Notes under the pieces: model-generated | What the model was told of the DNA's origin: nothing | Database searches by the model: none | Seen by the model: only the letters and a program-made list of their open reading frames with translations | Assembly (NCBI RefSeq): GCF_000331515.1 | Contig: NZ_AMZO01000002.1 | Location: forward strand, 372,001 to 436,000 | Source: Photobacterium marinum | GTDB lineage: Bacteria > Pseudomonadota > Gammaproteobacteria > Enterobacterales > Vibrionaceae | DNA length: 64,000 nucleotides | Reading direction: 5' to 3' | Program-made: the position numbers and the translations under genes | Part shown: one piece after another, positions 26,583 through 36,479 of the stretch | Layout of the letters: each line of letters opens with the position of its first letter | Position numbering within the stretch: position 1 is the stretch's first letter

Positions 26583-28276
26583 GCGTTTTTATTTGCCTCA
26601 TGGTTAATGAAGCAACGAATAAAGTTATCGATTCGTTCGATGCCCAACTTTTTGCCCAATGTATAAAGGCTGGTTACTGTCAGGTTGGCTTTTTCCAGTA
26701 ATTCAGGCTGGCTGAAAATTGAGTTTACAGGCTGGTCGGCCAGTAAGTGACTGTCGGCAATAACAATGGCACGGTCGGTATATTCAAGTACCAGGTGCAT
26801 GTCATGCGAGATGATCACAATCGTAATACCCAGCTTTTTGTTGAGTTCACGGATGAAGGCCATCATTGATGTGTAGTGGTGGTAATCCTGACCTGCAGTC
26901 GGTTCATCAAGAATCAGCAGTTCAGGCTCAAGCACTAGGATTGTTGCAATAGTTACTCGCTTTTTCTGTCCATAGCTCAATGCTTCGATAGGCCAGTGGC
27001 GGTATCGACCTAAGCCACACAGTTCCAGTACATCATGTACTTTCTTATCGACGATGTCTTCGGCAACACCGCGGTTACGCAGACCAGATGCTACTTCATC
27101 GAAAATCATGTGATGAGAAATCATATGATTCGGGTTCTGCAGTACAATACCGATATGCTGGCTGCGGTCAAAAATGGAGCAGTCAGCCAGATTGCGGCCA
27201 TTAAATTCGATGCTGCCGGTGTCCGGTTCCAGTACACCCATGATGAGGCGGGTGATGGTTGATTTGCCCGAACCATTCTTACCAAGAATCGAAACGAACT
27301 CACCTTTATTGACTGAGAAACTTACATTATCCAACGTATTACGTTGATCATCGTAGGAGTAGCTCAGGTTTTTAACCGACAGCAAAGGTGTGCTGCCTTG
27401 GTTCTCGCTGACGACGTCACCTTGTTCAAACCACTCAAGTAGTTGTGGCTTGAAGTCGTCAATTGTCATTGATGACAGGCTGGAAGGTTTGTCTTCAGCC
27501 GTGATGGTGCAGCCAGCTGCTTTCATTGCTGAAATATAAAGAGGCTCACGGATGCCGTGCTGTTGAAGAAGTTGGCTTGCCAGCAGTTCATCCGGTGTCA
27601 TGTTGGCTACAATTTCGCCGCGCTCCATCATGATGATACGGTCGACATCGCGATGAAGCACATCTTCCAGACGGTGCTCAATAATAATCACTGTTTTACC
27701 AGTGTTTTTATGTAGCTGGTCGATGATTTCGATGGTTGCTTTGCCTGTTTGCGGATCCAGGCTTGCCAATGGCTCATCAAAAAGCAGGATGTCGACATCA
27801 TCGACCATTACACCTGCCAGTGAGACACGTTGTTTCTGGCCGCCGCTGAGATCAAACGGAGACAGTTCCAGCATCTCGTCAAGATCAACCATCTCGGCTG
27901 TTTTTTTGACGATATCGTGCATTTCTCCCTGAGGAATCATCTGGTTCTCAAGGGCAAATGCGATATCTTCACCAATGCTCAGTCCTACAAACTGACCGTC
28001 TGTATCCTGAAGTACAGTTCCGACCATATTCGTACACTGGTGGAGATCCATTTTTTGGGTGTCGTGCCCATTGATAGTCAGGCTTCCGGTGATATCACCT
28101 TTGACTGCAAATGGGATGAGTCCGTTCAAACATTGGCCAAGGGTGGACTTACCGCTACCACTTGGGCCAACGATGACAACCTTTTCGCCTTTCTCGATCG
28201 TCAGATCAATATTTTTCAGGGTCGGTTTTTCCAGCGCCCAATACTTGAACGAGAAATTAGAAAACTTAATTGTCAT
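26579..28276 (-). CDS. ECF transporter double ATPase (EcfA-EcfA' fusion)
   Basis: A 565-residue protein with two complete ABC ATPase domains in one chain. Domain 1 has Walker A GPSGSGKST (37-45), signature LSGGQKQRV and Walker B ILLFDEPLASLDP. Domain 2 has GKNGSGKST, LSYGQKKRV and LLILDEPTAGQDYHH. Gram-positive ECF systems usually have separate EcfA1 and EcfA2, so this is the fused version. Both sites look catalytically intact, although the second signature has Tyr in place of Gly. It lies between S and T genes with three-base and overlapping junctions. Confidence 0.93.
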   Translation of the reverse strand: MTIKFSNFSFKYWALEKPTLKNIDLTIEKGEKVVIVGPSGSGKSTLGQCLNGLIPFAVKGDITGSLTINGHDTQKMDLHQCTNMVGTVLQDTDGQFVGLSIGEDIAFALENQMIPQGEMHDIVKKTAEMVDLDEMLELSPFDLSGGQKQRVSLAGVMVDDVDILLFDEPLASLDPQTGKATIEIIDQLHKNTGKTVIIIEHRLEDVLHRDVDRIIMMERGEIVANMTPDELLASQLLQQHGIREPLYISAMKAAGCTITAEDKPSSLSSMTIDDFKPQLLEWFEQGDVVSENQGSTPLLSVKNLSYSYDDQRNTLDNVSFSVNKGEFVSILGKNGSGKSTITRLIMGVLEPDTGSIEFNGRNLADCSIFDRSQHIGIVLQNPNHMISHHMIFDEVASGLRNRGVAEDIVDKKVHDVLELCGLGRYRHWPIEALSYGQKKRVTIATILVLEPELLILDEPTAGQDYHHYTSMMAFIRELNKKLGITIVIISHDMHLVLEYTDRAIVIADSHLLADQPVNSIFSQPELLEKANLTVTSLYTLGKKLGIERIDNFIRCFINHEANKNA

Positions 28277-28279
28277 GCT

Positions 28280-28831
28280 TTAGTAAGCCTCTTTCAGGTT
28301 GTAGCTTTGCTGCTTGCGCTTGGCAACAGCGGTTAGGATGAAGTGGCCGACAATGGCGATAAGCACAGTGTTACCTGCAGCAATGATGGTGAGCTGAGCC
28401 AATACCTTGGTAAAAGGTTCTGCATAAAGGACGGCATCAAGGAAGGCGGAACAGCCATAGCCCACAACGTTGCCAATAAAGGCAAGAAGTACAAACAGGG
28501 TAAAGTCCAGTTTCGAGAACAGGCCTTTCTCAAGACGCTCTTTGGTAATTTTGGGGTACAGGCCGATTAGCATGCCGACAATGCCTGAGCCGAGAACCCA
28601 GGTAATCCAGACACCCCAGCCCGCGAACAGGTCAGTAACCCAGTGGCCAATGAAGCCGACAAGGAAGCCAACAAGAGGGCCGAAAAGAACGCCAAACAAT
28701 GCTAAAACAGCCATAGCTGGCTTCAGGGTGGTGTTAGCAAAGACAGGGATACCAAACATAGGCAAGCCGCCTATGCCGTACAGGGCTGCGCCGATGGCAA
28801 TAAGAACCACAGTCTTGGCAGAAAGATTCAT
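28280..28831 (-). CDS. ECF transporter substrate-binding (S) component, UPF0397 type
   Basis: A 183-residue membrane protein with about six hydrophobic segments. The start [22 protein letters not shown] and the block [25 protein letters not shown] are characteristic of the UPF0397/COG4720 family. The family is often auto-annotated as a riboflavin S component on weak evidence; some members have been predicted to carry methionine or its precursors. Here the operon is preceded by a MetJ-like box, which favours the methionine reading. It is first in the S-A-T operon. The substrate is not proven. Confidence 0.9.
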   Translation of the reverse strand: MNLSAKTVVLIAIGAALYGIGGLPMFGIPVFANTTLKPAMAVLALFGVLFGPLVGFLVGFIGHWVTDLFAGWGVWITWVLGSGIVGMLIGLYPKITKERLEKGLFSKLDFTLFVLLAFIGNVVGYGCSAFLDAVLYAEPFTKVLAQLTIIAAGNTVLIAIVGHFILTAVAKRKQQSYNLKEAY

Positions 28832-28931
28832 GACATAACCTTCAATTAACTCTCTATGGGTATTTGCTTTTTTATGTCCACCAGAGATGCTTAACCTGAA
28901 GCTATCGCCGCACTGCCTGATCTACAGGAAC

Positions 28932-28954
28932 AAAAAAACACACCAATGGTGTGT
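28932..28954 (-). terminator. Hairpin terminator in the leader of the ECF operon
   Basis: On the minus strand a seven-base-pair stem ACACACC-ATT-GGTGTGT is followed directly by T7. It lies about 100 bases before the S-component start, inside the presumed 5' leader, so it can attenuate the operon. TATTTGC upstream and GCAAATA downstream (near 28858) are complementary and could form an alternative pairing. No known riboswitch class was recognised. Confidence 0.65.
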
Positions 28955-29054
28955 ATGGGCCTGTGCGCAAATATCCTTTTTTGAGCAAGAGCGGTTATGT
29001 GGGTAGACATAAGCGGCGGCAATCATACATGAAGCGAAAGCATAAAGGAACGCT

Positions 29055-29070
29055 TTACATCTAGACGTCT
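29055..29070 (-). promoter_or_regulatory. MetJ operator (two met boxes)
   Basis: AGACGTCT at 29063-29070 is the exact 8-base MetJ consensus. The adjoining 8-mer on the minus strand, AGATGTAA (29055-29062), matches 5 of 8. MetJ binds two or more tandem boxes. The site lies about 225 bases upstream of the ECF S-component gene and points to repression when S-adenosylmethionine is plentiful. Confidence 0.7.
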
Positions 29071-29762
29071 AAGGAATAAGCGTTTTGCAGAAGATCGGGT
29101 CATGGAGAAAATAAATGACGACTTATTTGTGATTATCTTTATGTGAGAAAAATCGAGGAGAAGAAGTGTAGAGATAGGGAAGCATGTGTGCCGGTGTCGC
29201 ATAAACAACACAGAATGAGCTTTTTTACCCGAAATGGTGAGATGGTTTGAGCTGATTGGCTAGCATCTCAGATAGTATTGTATTGTTTGGTAGTCACTAA
29301 TGATGAGTTTACAGAATCAAGAACTTTATCTTTTATGACAAATAAACTGCTGACTTGAATAGAGAAATCATGAGTTTTTGAGGTTTGAGAGCAATAAATT
29401 TAGTCCACGTGGTTAAATCACCAACTTTACATGTAAAATACAGCTAACAAGCCTGATGTATAGATATCGGTCTTAGGCAATGTTTCTGCTTGCTTTGTAA
29501 GCAACCGGATATATTGAATTTTATACTTTATTTTTTTGCATATTTGGTAAATACTGCTGCTCAGCACGATTTCTATTGAAGCTTGCAAAAAACTTACGAA
29601 GGGCCAATTTTGTCAAGTTGTAACTTGAAGCGAAAACTTGCGCTGATACACAGAAACAGCATGGGTTCAGATTTCAAGTTGGGGTAAAATTGGGTAATAT
29701 CATTTATAGCTATCCCGCCAATTCCGGCTGGGTGCAGAGCCAAATCATATTGGAGATACAGC
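29071..29762. other. Gap upstream of uvrY, with a palindrome
   Basis: About 690 bases with no gene that I can support. CAAGTT-GT-AACTTG at 29614-29627 is a perfect palindrome, and CAAGTT recurs at about 29673, so a regulator of uvrY may bind here. I looked for a CsrB-type RNA (repeated GGA hairpins) and did not find one. Confidence 0.4.
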
Positions 29763-30407
29763 TTGATTAATGTATTCCTTGTAGATGATCACGAACTGGT
29801 TCGCACAGGGATCCGACGTCTGCTTGAAGATGTCCGTGGTATTAAAGTGGTAGGGGAAGCCGACAGTGGTGAAGAAGCCGTAAAATGGTGTCGTAGCAAT
29901 CATGCAGACATCGTTCTTATGGATATGAATATGCCTGGGATCGGTGGTCTGGAAGCTACCCGTAAGATTCTTCGCTTTAATCCCGATGTTAAAATTATCG
30001 TATTGACCATTCATACCGAGAATCCGTTTCCGACGAAAGTCATGCAGGCGGGCGCTGCCGGTTACCTGACAAAAGGTGCTGGGCCTGATGAAATGGTGAA
30101 TGCAATTCGTACGGTTAACAGCGGCCAACGTTACATTTCGCCTGAAATTGCACAGCAAATGGCCCTGAGCCAGTTTGTTCCGGATTCAGAAAATCCTTTT
30201 AAAGACCTTTCTGAACGTGAATTGCAGATCATGATGATGATCACCAAAGGGCAGAAAGTGACTGAGATTTCGGAGCAACTGAATCTGAGCCCTAAAACGG
30301 TTAACAGTTACCGTTACCGCCTGTTCAATAAACTGGACATTAATGGCGATGTAGAGCTGACCCACCTTGCAATACGACATGGAATGCTAGACACAGAGAC
30401 GTTGTAG
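29763..30407 (+). CDS. uvrY: Response regulator UvrY/VarA (GacA family)
   Basis: A 214-residue NarL-type response regulator of the BarA-UvrY (VarS-VarA) system, which drives CsrB-type small RNAs and so the CsrA network. The receiver has VDDHE (7-11), the phospho-acceptor aspartate in [12 protein letters not shown] (about D54), and lysine in YLTKG. The C-terminal LuxR-type helix-turn-helix is [35 protein letters not shown] in two parts. The start codon is TTG at 29763 with GGAG seven bases upstream. It overlaps uvrC by one base. Confidence 0.96.
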   Translation: MINVFLVDDHELVRTGIRRLLEDVRGIKVVGEADSGEEAVKWCRSNHADIVLMDMNMPGIGGLEATRKILRFNPDVKIIVLTIHTENPFPTKVMQAGAAGYLTKGAGPDEMVNAIRTVNSGQRYISPEIAQQMALSQFVPDSENPFKDLSERELQIMMMITKGQKVTEISEQLNLSPKTVNSYRYRLFNKLDINGDVELTHLAIRHGMLDTETL

Positions 30408-32242
30408 TGTCCGAACCATTTGATTCAAAAGCTTTTTTGAAAACTGTTACTCACCAACCCGGCGTCTACAGAATGTATGATGCGGTTGGTGAGGTTATTT
30501 ATGTCGGTAAAGCAAAGGATTTGAAAAAGCGTCTTTCCAGCTACTTTCGGGCGAATGTAGCGGGAGAGAAAACCCGGGCTTTGGTTAAAAACATTTGCAA
30601 AGTGGATGTCACGGTAACCCATACCGAAACCGAAGCCCTGATCCTTGAGCATAACTACATTAAGCTGTACCTGCCAAAATATAACGTGCTGCTTCGGGAC
30701 GATAAGTCCTACCCTTATATCTTCCTCAGTGCCAATGCACACCCTCGTTTAACGATTCATCGCGGCACCAAAAAGCGCAAAGGCGAATATTTTGGCCCTT
30801 ACCCTGATTCCGGCGCAGTGCGCGAAAGCCTTCACCTGTTGCAGAAAATTTTCCCTGTCCGCCAGTGTGAAGATTCTGTTTATGCTAACCGTAGTCGGCC
30901 ATGTTTGATGTATCAGATTGGTCGTTGCCTAGGCCCGTGCGTGAAAGGTTTGGTAAGTGAAGAGGAATATAAAGAACAGGTTAACTACGTGCGTTTGTTC
31001 CTACAGGGTAAAGATCGGCAGGTTATTGCATCTCTTGTCGAAAAAATGGAGCAAGCCAGCCAACAGTTAGCATTTGAGAAAGCTGCCACTTATCGAGATC
31101 AAATTCAGGCGTTACGCCGGGTGCAGGAGCAGCAGTTTGTCAGCCATGACAGCGAAGATGATATGGATGTGATTGGTATAGCTCATGAGCAGGGAATGGC
31201 TTGTATCCATGCGTTGTATATCCGGCAGGGTAAGATCCTCGGTAGTCGCAGTTATTTTCCGAAGATGCCAATTGACGCGGAGCTTACCGAAGTCTTATCC
31301 AGTTTTGTCAGTCAGTTCTATCTGAATCAGGCTGAAGGAAGGGTGATTCCTTCAGTTATTTTGCTCGGCGCAGATCCGGGCGAAGAGAAAAAAATCATCG
31401 CAGAAACACTGACAGAATTGGCTGGCCGTAAAATCGAGCTCAAAACCCATTCCAGGGGGAATCGGGCTCGTTATCTCAAGTTGGCACAAACTAATGCCAG
31501 CACTGCACTGACAAGTAAGCTCAACCATAAAATGACGATTCAGCAGCGCTTTTCTGAATTGAGTAATGCGCTAAATCTTCGTGTCCTGGAGCGGATGGAG
31601 TGTTTTGATATCAGTCATACCATGGGTGAGAAGACGGTTGCTTCCTGCGTGGTGTTTAATCAGGACGGTCCGCTGAAGCAGGAATATCGTCGTTACAATA
31701 TCACCGGTATTACCGGCGGTGATGATTATGCTGCGATGGCTCAGGCTTTAACTCGCAGATACGATAAACAGTTGGATCCAGATAAGATTCCCGACATTAT
31801 TTTTATCGATGGGGGTAGAGGTCAGCTGTCAAGAGCGTATGATGTAGTAAGTCCACTGATGGAAGAGTGGCCTAAACGTTCGCTGTTGGTCGGTGTGGCA
31901 AAAGGAACAACCCGAAAACCCGGGCTGGAAACCCTGCTTCTGGTTACCGGAGAGGAGTTCTCGATGCCGTCCGATTCGCCTGCTTTGCATTTGATCCAGC
32001 ATATTCGTGACGAAAGTCATAATCATGCAATCAGTGGTCACCGTGCTCAGCGTGCGAAAGTCAGAAAACGTAGCGTTCTGGAAGATGTGGAAGGCATTGG
32101 CCCGAAACGTCGTCAGGCTCTGCTGAAATACATGGGTGGATTACAAGAACTGAAAAGAGCCAGCAAAGAAGAAATTGCCAAAGTTCCTGGTATTAGTAAG
32201 TCTTTGGCAGATAAAATTTATGACGCATTGCAGCATGGCTAG
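30407..32242 (+). CDS. uvrC: Excinuclease ABC subunit C
   Basis: UvrC makes both incisions in nucleotide excision repair. The 611-residue protein starts at a GTG that overlaps the uvrY stop. Domains in order are the GIY-YIG nuclease (PGVYRMYD...[17 protein letters not shown], residues 18-48), a cysteine cluster ([13 protein letters not shown]), the UVR motif (about 200-235), the RNase H-like nuclease ([22 protein letters not shown]) and the C-terminal helix-hairpin-helix pair. The uvrY-uvrC pairing is widely conserved. Confidence 0.97.
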   Translation: MSEPFDSKAFLKTVTHQPGVYRMYDAVGEVIYVGKAKDLKKRLSSYFRANVAGEKTRALVKNICKVDVTVTHTETEALILEHNYIKLYLPKYNVLLRDDKSYPYIFLSANAHPRLTIHRGTKKRKGEYFGPYPDSGAVRESLHLLQKIFPVRQCEDSVYANRSRPCLMYQIGRCLGPCVKGLVSEEEYKEQVNYVRLFLQGKDRQVIASLVEKMEQASQQLAFEKAATYRDQIQALRRVQEQQFVSHDSEDDMDVIGIAHEQGMACIHALYIRQGKILGSRSYFPKMPIDAELTEVLSSFVSQFYLNQAEGRVIPSVILLGADPGEEKKIIAETLTELAGRKIELKTHSRGNRARYLKLAQTNASTALTSKLNHKMTIQQRFSELSNALNLRVLERMECFDISHTMGEKTVASCVVFNQDGPLKQEYRRYNITGITGGDDYAAMAQALTRRYDKQLDPDKIPDIIFIDGGRGQLSRAYDVVSPLMEEWPKRSLLVGVAKGTTRKPGLETLLLVTGEEFSMPSDSPALHLIQHIRDESHNHAISGHRAQRAKVRKRSVLEDVEGIGPKRRQALLKYMGGLQELKRASKEEIAKVPGISKSLADKIYDALQHG

Positions 32243-32285
32243 CAATGCGGCTCCCCAATGAAGTCAATCATAAGAACTAAGAATT

Positions 32286-32843
32286 ATGCGTTTAACGATT
32301 CCTAACATACTCAGCTTCATCCGCCTGTTGCTTATCCCATTTTTTGTGATCACTTTTTATCTGCCTTATGAGTGGGCGCCTTTTGCAACTGCGATGATCT
32401 TCTTTGGTGCCGGTGTAACAGACTGGTTCGATGGCTTCCTTGCTCGTAAATTAAATCAGACCACCCGTTTTGGTGCTTTCATTGATCCGGTTGCCGACAA
32501 GGTGATGGTTGCAACTGCGATGGTTTTGGTTGTCGAGCACTATCATTCAATTTGGGTAACAATCCCTGCTGTTACCATGATTAGCCGTGAGATTATTATT
32601 TCAGCACTTCGTGAGTGGATGGCAGAGCTAGGTAAGCGCTCTAGTGTTGCTGTTTCATGGGTTGGTAAAGTTAAAACTGCGTCTCAGATGTTTGCGTTGC
32701 TGGTTCTGTTGTGGCACCCGAATGAGTGGGTTGTTTGGACCGGTTATGCCGCTCTTTATGTCGCGATGGTGCTGACATACTGGTCAATGTATATCTACCT
32801 GAAGGCAGCAAAAAATGATCTGCTGAACTCAGAAGATATTTGA
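32286..32843 (+). CDS. pgsA: CDP-diacylglycerol--glycerol-3-phosphate 3-phosphatidyltransferase
   Basis: PgsA makes phosphatidylglycerol phosphate in the inner membrane. The 185-residue protein carries the CDP-alcohol phosphotransferase motif: [18 protein letters not shown], then AFIDPVADK. It has four to five hydrophobic helices. It follows uvrC by 43 bases, as in E. coli, and ends in a strong terminator. Confidence 0.96.
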   Translation: MRLTIPNILSFIRLLLIPFFVITFYLPYEWAPFATAMIFFGAGVTDWFDGFLARKLNQTTRFGAFIDPVADKVMVATAMVLVVEHYHSIWVTIPAVTMISREIIISALREWMAELGKRSSVAVSWVGKVKTASQMFALLVLLWHPNEWVVWTGYAALYVAMVLTYWSMYIYLKAAKNDLLNSEDI

Positions 32844-32864
32844 TCTCTTGTAAAAGAAATCTCG

Positions 32865-32892
32865 AAAGGCGGCTCAATGAGCCGCCTTTTCT
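32865..32892 (+). terminator. Terminator after pgsA
   Basis: A stem AAAGGCGGCTC/GAGCCGCCTTT with a short AAT loop and T-rich tail, about 20 bases after the stop codon. Confidence 0.92.
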
Positions 32893-33019
32893 TTGTTCAC
32901 TCTATTTTGTCTATCGGCATAAGTGATGAGTTTCTTGGGGAATAAAAAGTACTTATTGGCTAATGTTTGATGTGGATGGTGAAATTTAAAGCGAACGATT
33001 GTTTTTTTTTATTTTTTCC

Positions 33020-33047
33020 GTGACACAGTGGGGAGTATCTGTAAAAT
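33020..33047 (+). promoter_or_regulatory. Probable promoter of the single tRNA-Cys
   Basis: GTGACA at 33020-33025 and TAAAAT at 33042-33047 with 16-base spacing, followed by GGCCGCC, a GC-rich discriminator typical of stable-RNA promoters. The two other tRNA promoters in the window have the same spacing. Confidence 0.55.
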
Positions 33048-33096
33048 GGCCGCCATACCGAACAGGACATTGTCCCAAACGGTAGTAATAAAAGAT

Positions 33097-33170
33097 GGCG
33101 CGTTGGCAGAGTGGCTATGCAGCGGATTGCAAATCCGTGGACCTCGGTTCGACTCCGGGACGCGCCTCCA
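33097..33170 (+). tRNA. tRNA-Cys (anticodon GCA)
   Basis: A 74-base gene: acceptor GGCGCGT/ACGCGCC, anticodon stem GGATT/AATCC around GCA, T-arm CTCGG-TTCGACT-CCGGG, and an encoded TCCA end. It is identical in sequence to the four tRNA-Cys genes at 45.3-46.5 kb. Confidence 0.98.
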
Positions 33171-33205
33171 TCTCTTTCAGGTTTAACTAATCTGAATATG
33201 ACAGG

Positions 33206-33227
33206 CCAGCTTATGCTGGTTTTTTTG
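33206..33227 (+). terminator. Terminator of tRNA-Cys
   Basis: A CCAGC/GCTGG stem with a TTAT loop and T7, 35 bases after the tRNA end. Confidence 0.88.
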
Positions 33228-33561
33228 TATCTGGCGTTCGCCAAAATCTCTTCTTTGAAATTCTCGTGGCCAATTATCTTTGGGGCTGTTCCTAAGTGCT
33301 CTTCATGTCACTTGCTTTTAAAACCCAGCTTTTAAGTCTTTGTTTTCTTTTTGTCGTTTCTTTATTTTGTTTTAGTCTGCCGATTAGCCGGTGGGTGTAT
33401 TTGGTAGATTGTTAAACCTTTTGCAACAAACAAGTGTATTGCTGGTGATATATTCACTAAAAGTGGCTCGGTAAAATAGCTGAATAACACTATCCGGCTA
33501 AATTTATAATTAGCAGGTCCGGAAAAAATAAGATGAGCATACTGACCTACACGGAGACACA
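33228..33561. other. Gap before the D-lactate dehydrogenase gene
   Basis: About 330 AT-rich bases with no gene seen. It presumably carries the promoter of the gene at 33562, whose ATG is preceded by CGGAGACACA. Confidence 0.4.
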
Positions 33562-36402
33562 ATGCAGCAGCCCTACATTGCATTGGTTGAGCAGCTGAAA
33601 GCTCAGATCGATGAAAAGCGAATTATTACTGACCCTACATTAACCCTGGCGTATGGCACTGATGCGAGTTTTTACCGCCTGGTTCCCAAACTGATCCTTC
33701 AACTGGATACACTGGACGAAGTCGTATTTGCGCTTAAAGCCTGTTATACGTCGAACATTCCAGTGACATTCCGCGCCGCCGGGACCAGCCTCTCCGGGCA
33801 GGCTCTGTCCGATTCTGTATTAATCACCCTGACTGATAATTGGCGTAAGCATAAAATTATTAATAGTGGTGAACAGATTTGGCTACAGCCGGGAGTGATT
33901 GGAGCTGACGCCAATAAATACCTTTCTTCGTACGGACGTAAAATCGGCCCGGATCCGGCTTCCATCAATACCTGTAAGATTGGCGGTATTGCAGCAAACA
34001 ATGCATCAGGGATGTGTTGCGGTACTGCACAGAACAGCTATAAGACTCTGGCAGGAATGACTGTTGTACTTGCTGACGGTACGGTGCTGGATACATTGGA
34101 TCGCGACAGCGTCAGACGATTCAAACTGAGTCATTCTTTATTGCTTTCTGATTTATCTCAATTAGCTGAGAGTTGTCGTAATAACCCGGAGCTGGCAGAT
34201 AAGATCAGGCATAAGTACCGCCTGAAAAACACGACCGGCTATAGCCTTAACTCGCTGGTGGATTATGACGATCCGATTGAAATCCTTCAGCATCTGCTGA
34301 TTGGCTCGGAAGGTACACTCGGATTCATTGCCGATATCACTTATAACACAGTGATTGATCATGCCTTCAAGGCTTCCGGGTTATTTGTTTTCGCGGATAT
34401 CGAGAAAACATGTCTTGCCGTCAGTGCGCTTAGTAAAACACAAGTCGCGGCTGTTGAGCTGATGGATAGCAGGGCGCTGGCATCAGTTGCCGATAAGCCG
34501 GGAATGCCGGATTTCATTGCCAGACTGGGTGAGGAAGGTAATACCGAAGCTGCGGCATTGTTGATTGAGCTGCATGGCGAAAATGAAGCAGACCTGTCTG
34601 CCCAGGCTGATTCAACTATGGCATTGATTGATGAGTTCACTCCGATGGAGCAGGTGTCCTTCAGTCGTGATGCAGGTGTTTGTGCTCAGTTATGGGGCAT
34701 CCGTAAAGGCCTTTTCCCTGCGGTTGGTGCCGTGCGTGAAACCGGTACGACTGTCATCATCGAGGATGTGGCGTTCCCGATTGAACAACTGGCTCCGGCA
34801 GTTCGTGAACTGCAAGAGTTGTTTGTAAAGTACGACTATCACGAAGCTATTATTTTTGGTCATGCTCTGGCCGGGAACCTGCATTTCGTTTTCACACAAG
34901 CTTTTGATACAGAAAAAGAAGTGATACGTTACAGTGCCTTTATGGATGCCGTTGCCCAATTGGTTGCAGTGGATTACCAGGGGTCGTTGAAAGCAGAGCA
35001 TGGTACTGGGCGCAATATGGCTCCTTTTGTGGAGCTGGAGTGGGGGGCTGAAGGTTATGCTTTGATGCAGCAGATCAAGCATATTTTTGATGGAACAGGC
35101 ATTCTGAATCCAGGGGTGATTCTCAATAATGATCATCAGGCTCATGTGAAAGACCTTAAAGCGATGCCTGCTGCGGATACTCTCATTGATAAATGTATTG
35201 AGTGTGGATTCTGTGAACCGGTTTGCCCTTCTCGGAATTTGTCTTTGACACCGCGCCAACGTAATACTGTTTATCGGGAAATCAGCAGATTGCGCAGAAC
35301 CAATGAAGATCCGGCGCGTTTGGCGGAAATGGAAAAGACATTCCGTTATCAGGGTGTGGCAACTTGTGCGGCGACAGGTTTGTGTGCAGATCGCTGTCCG
35401 GTTGATATCAATACCGGTGATTTAATGCGGAAGCTGCGAGAAGACCATTCTGATATAGCAAAAAGTATTGCACGCTGGACAGCAAATCACTTTGATGGCG
35501 TAACTGCTGCAACTCGTGTTGGCCTAAGTGTTGCCAATGGTATGCACGCAATGCTGGGTACGAATAAGATGCGTACCCTGACAAAAGTGGCACATAATCT
35601 GACAGCGCGTAAAGTCCCGTTATGGACACCGCACATGCCTAGGGCGGCAAAAAGCTTGAATAGAGAGAGCCTGACAATCCGCTCGGTCAGTAAAGAAAAG
35701 ATTGTTTATTTCCCTAGTTGTGCTTCCCGCAATATGGGCACCGAAAAACAGGCCATGGACCCACGCCCGCTTGCTGATGTGACCATTTCTCTGTTGAATA
35801 AAGCCGGGTATGAGGTTGTGTTGCCGGACGACCTGAATAACCAGTGCTGTGGTATGCCATATAAAAGTAAGGGCTTTGTAGAGACCGCAGAAGATAAAGC
35901 AAAACAATTGGAAGAAGCCTTATGGCAGGCATCTGAACAAGGTTCATTACCGGTATTGATGGATACCAGTCCATGTGCCAGCCTGAGCCGGGATAATCTA
36001 CAACGGGATTTGACAATCTATGAGCCATTTCAGTTTGTGGCTGAGTTTGTGATGCCGCGTTTGTCGATTACGCCACAGGAAGAGCCGGTGATGCTTCACA
36101 TTACGTGTACCTCCCGTCGTAAAGGGCTGGCTGATGTGATGAAGCGAGTAACAGAGGCGTGTGCTAAACAGGTTATCATTCCTGAAGATATTCAGTGTTG
36201 TGGTTTTGCCGGTGATAAGGGCTTTACCACGCCGGAACTGAATGCTTCTGCGCTGGCACCACTGAAAGCACAGGTGCCTGAAAATTGTAAGGAAGGCTAC
36301 TCAAATAGCAAAACCTGTGAGATTGGTTTGTCTGAGCACAGCGGCATTGAGTATCGCTCAATTCTGTATTTGGTGGATAAGGTGAGTCAGGTACCAGCCT
36401 GA
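33562..36402 (+). CDS. FAD/Fe-S D-lactate dehydrogenase (Dld-II / GlcD-GlpC fusion type)
   Basis: A 946-residue respiratory 2-hydroxyacid dehydrogenase. The N-terminal FAD_binding_4 domain has TFRAAGTSLSGQALSDSVLI and GLGF-type LIGSEGTLGFIADIT, followed by the FAD-oxidase C domain with EHGTGRNMAP. Ferredoxin-like clusters follow: CIECGFCEPVCPSR (from C545) and CAATGLCADRCPVDINTG. The C-terminus has two CCG domains (CCGMPY at 762, CCGFAGDKGF at 879). The architecture matches quinone-linked D-lactate dehydrogenases of vibrios and pseudomonads; glycolate or D-2-hydroxyglutarate remain possible substrates. It is a single-gene unit with its own terminator. Confidence 0.9.
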   Translation: MQQPYIALVEQLKAQIDEKRIITDPTLTLAYGTDASFYRLVPKLILQLDTLDEVVFALKACYTSNIPVTFRAAGTSLSGQALSDSVLITLTDNWRKHKIINSGEQIWLQPGVIGADANKYLSSYGRKIGPDPASINTCKIGGIAANNASGMCCGTAQNSYKTLAGMTVVLADGTVLDTLDRDSVRRFKLSHSLLLSDLSQLAESCRNNPELADKIRHKYRLKNTTGYSLNSLVDYDDPIEILQHLLIGSEGTLGFIADITYNTVIDHAFKASGLFVFADIEKTCLAVSALSKTQVAAVELMDSRALASVADKPGMPDFIARLGEEGNTEAAALLIELHGENEADLSAQADSTMALIDEFTPMEQVSFSRDAGVCAQLWGIRKGLFPAVGAVRETGTTVIIEDVAFPIEQLAPAVRELQELFVKYDYHEAIIFGHALAGNLHFVFTQAFDTEKEVIRYSAFMDAVAQLVAVDYQGSLKAEHGTGRNMAPFVELEWGAEGYALMQQIKHIFDGTGILNPGVILNNDHQAHVKDLKAMPAADTLIDKCIECGFCEPVCPSRNLSLTPRQRNTVYREISRLRRTNEDPARLAEMEKTFRYQGVATCAATGLCADRCPVDINTGDLMRKLREDHSDIAKSIARWTANHFDGVTAATRVGLSVANGMHAMLGTNKMRTLTKVAHNLTARKVPLWTPHMPRAAKSLNRESLTIRSVSKEKIVYFPSCASRNMGTEKQAMDPRPLADVTISLLNKAGYEVVLPDDLNNQCCGMPYKSKGFVETAEDKAKQLEEALWQASEQGSLPVLMDTSPCASLSRDNLQRDLTIYEPFQFVAEFVMPRLSITPQEEPVMLHITCTSRRKGLADVMKRVTEACAKQVIIPEDIQCCGFAGDKGFTTPELNASALAPLKAQVPENCKEGYSNSKTCEIGLSEHSGIEYRSILYLVDKVSQVPA

Positions 36403-36426
36403 TAATGTTCTTGTTTATCTGAAATA

Positions 36427-36458
36427 AAAAAAGTGGTCATTGTTGACCACTTCTTTTT
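36427..36458. terminator. Terminator between the D-lactate dehydrogenase and LysR genes
   Basis: A nine-base-pair stem AAGTGGTCA/TGACCACTT with a TTGT loop and T5 to the right and A-run to the left, serving the convergent genes. Confidence 0.9.
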
Positions 36459-36479
36459 AGCTCATTTTTCTTTCTAGTT

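Noticed and set aside
28915..29026. 34-codon frame in the ECF leader (MIAAAYVYPHNR...)
   Set aside because: It spans the leader terminator and has no ribosome site. It contains no run of Met or other regulatory codons.
28832..29062. Known riboswitch upstream of the ECF operon
   Set aside because: SAM, FMN, TPP, cobalamin and preQ1 core motifs were looked for by eye on the minus strand and not found.
33111..33335. Open frame over tRNA-Cys (and similar frames at 45487-46008)
   Set aside because: These frames read through tRNA genes and terminators; they are not protein genes.
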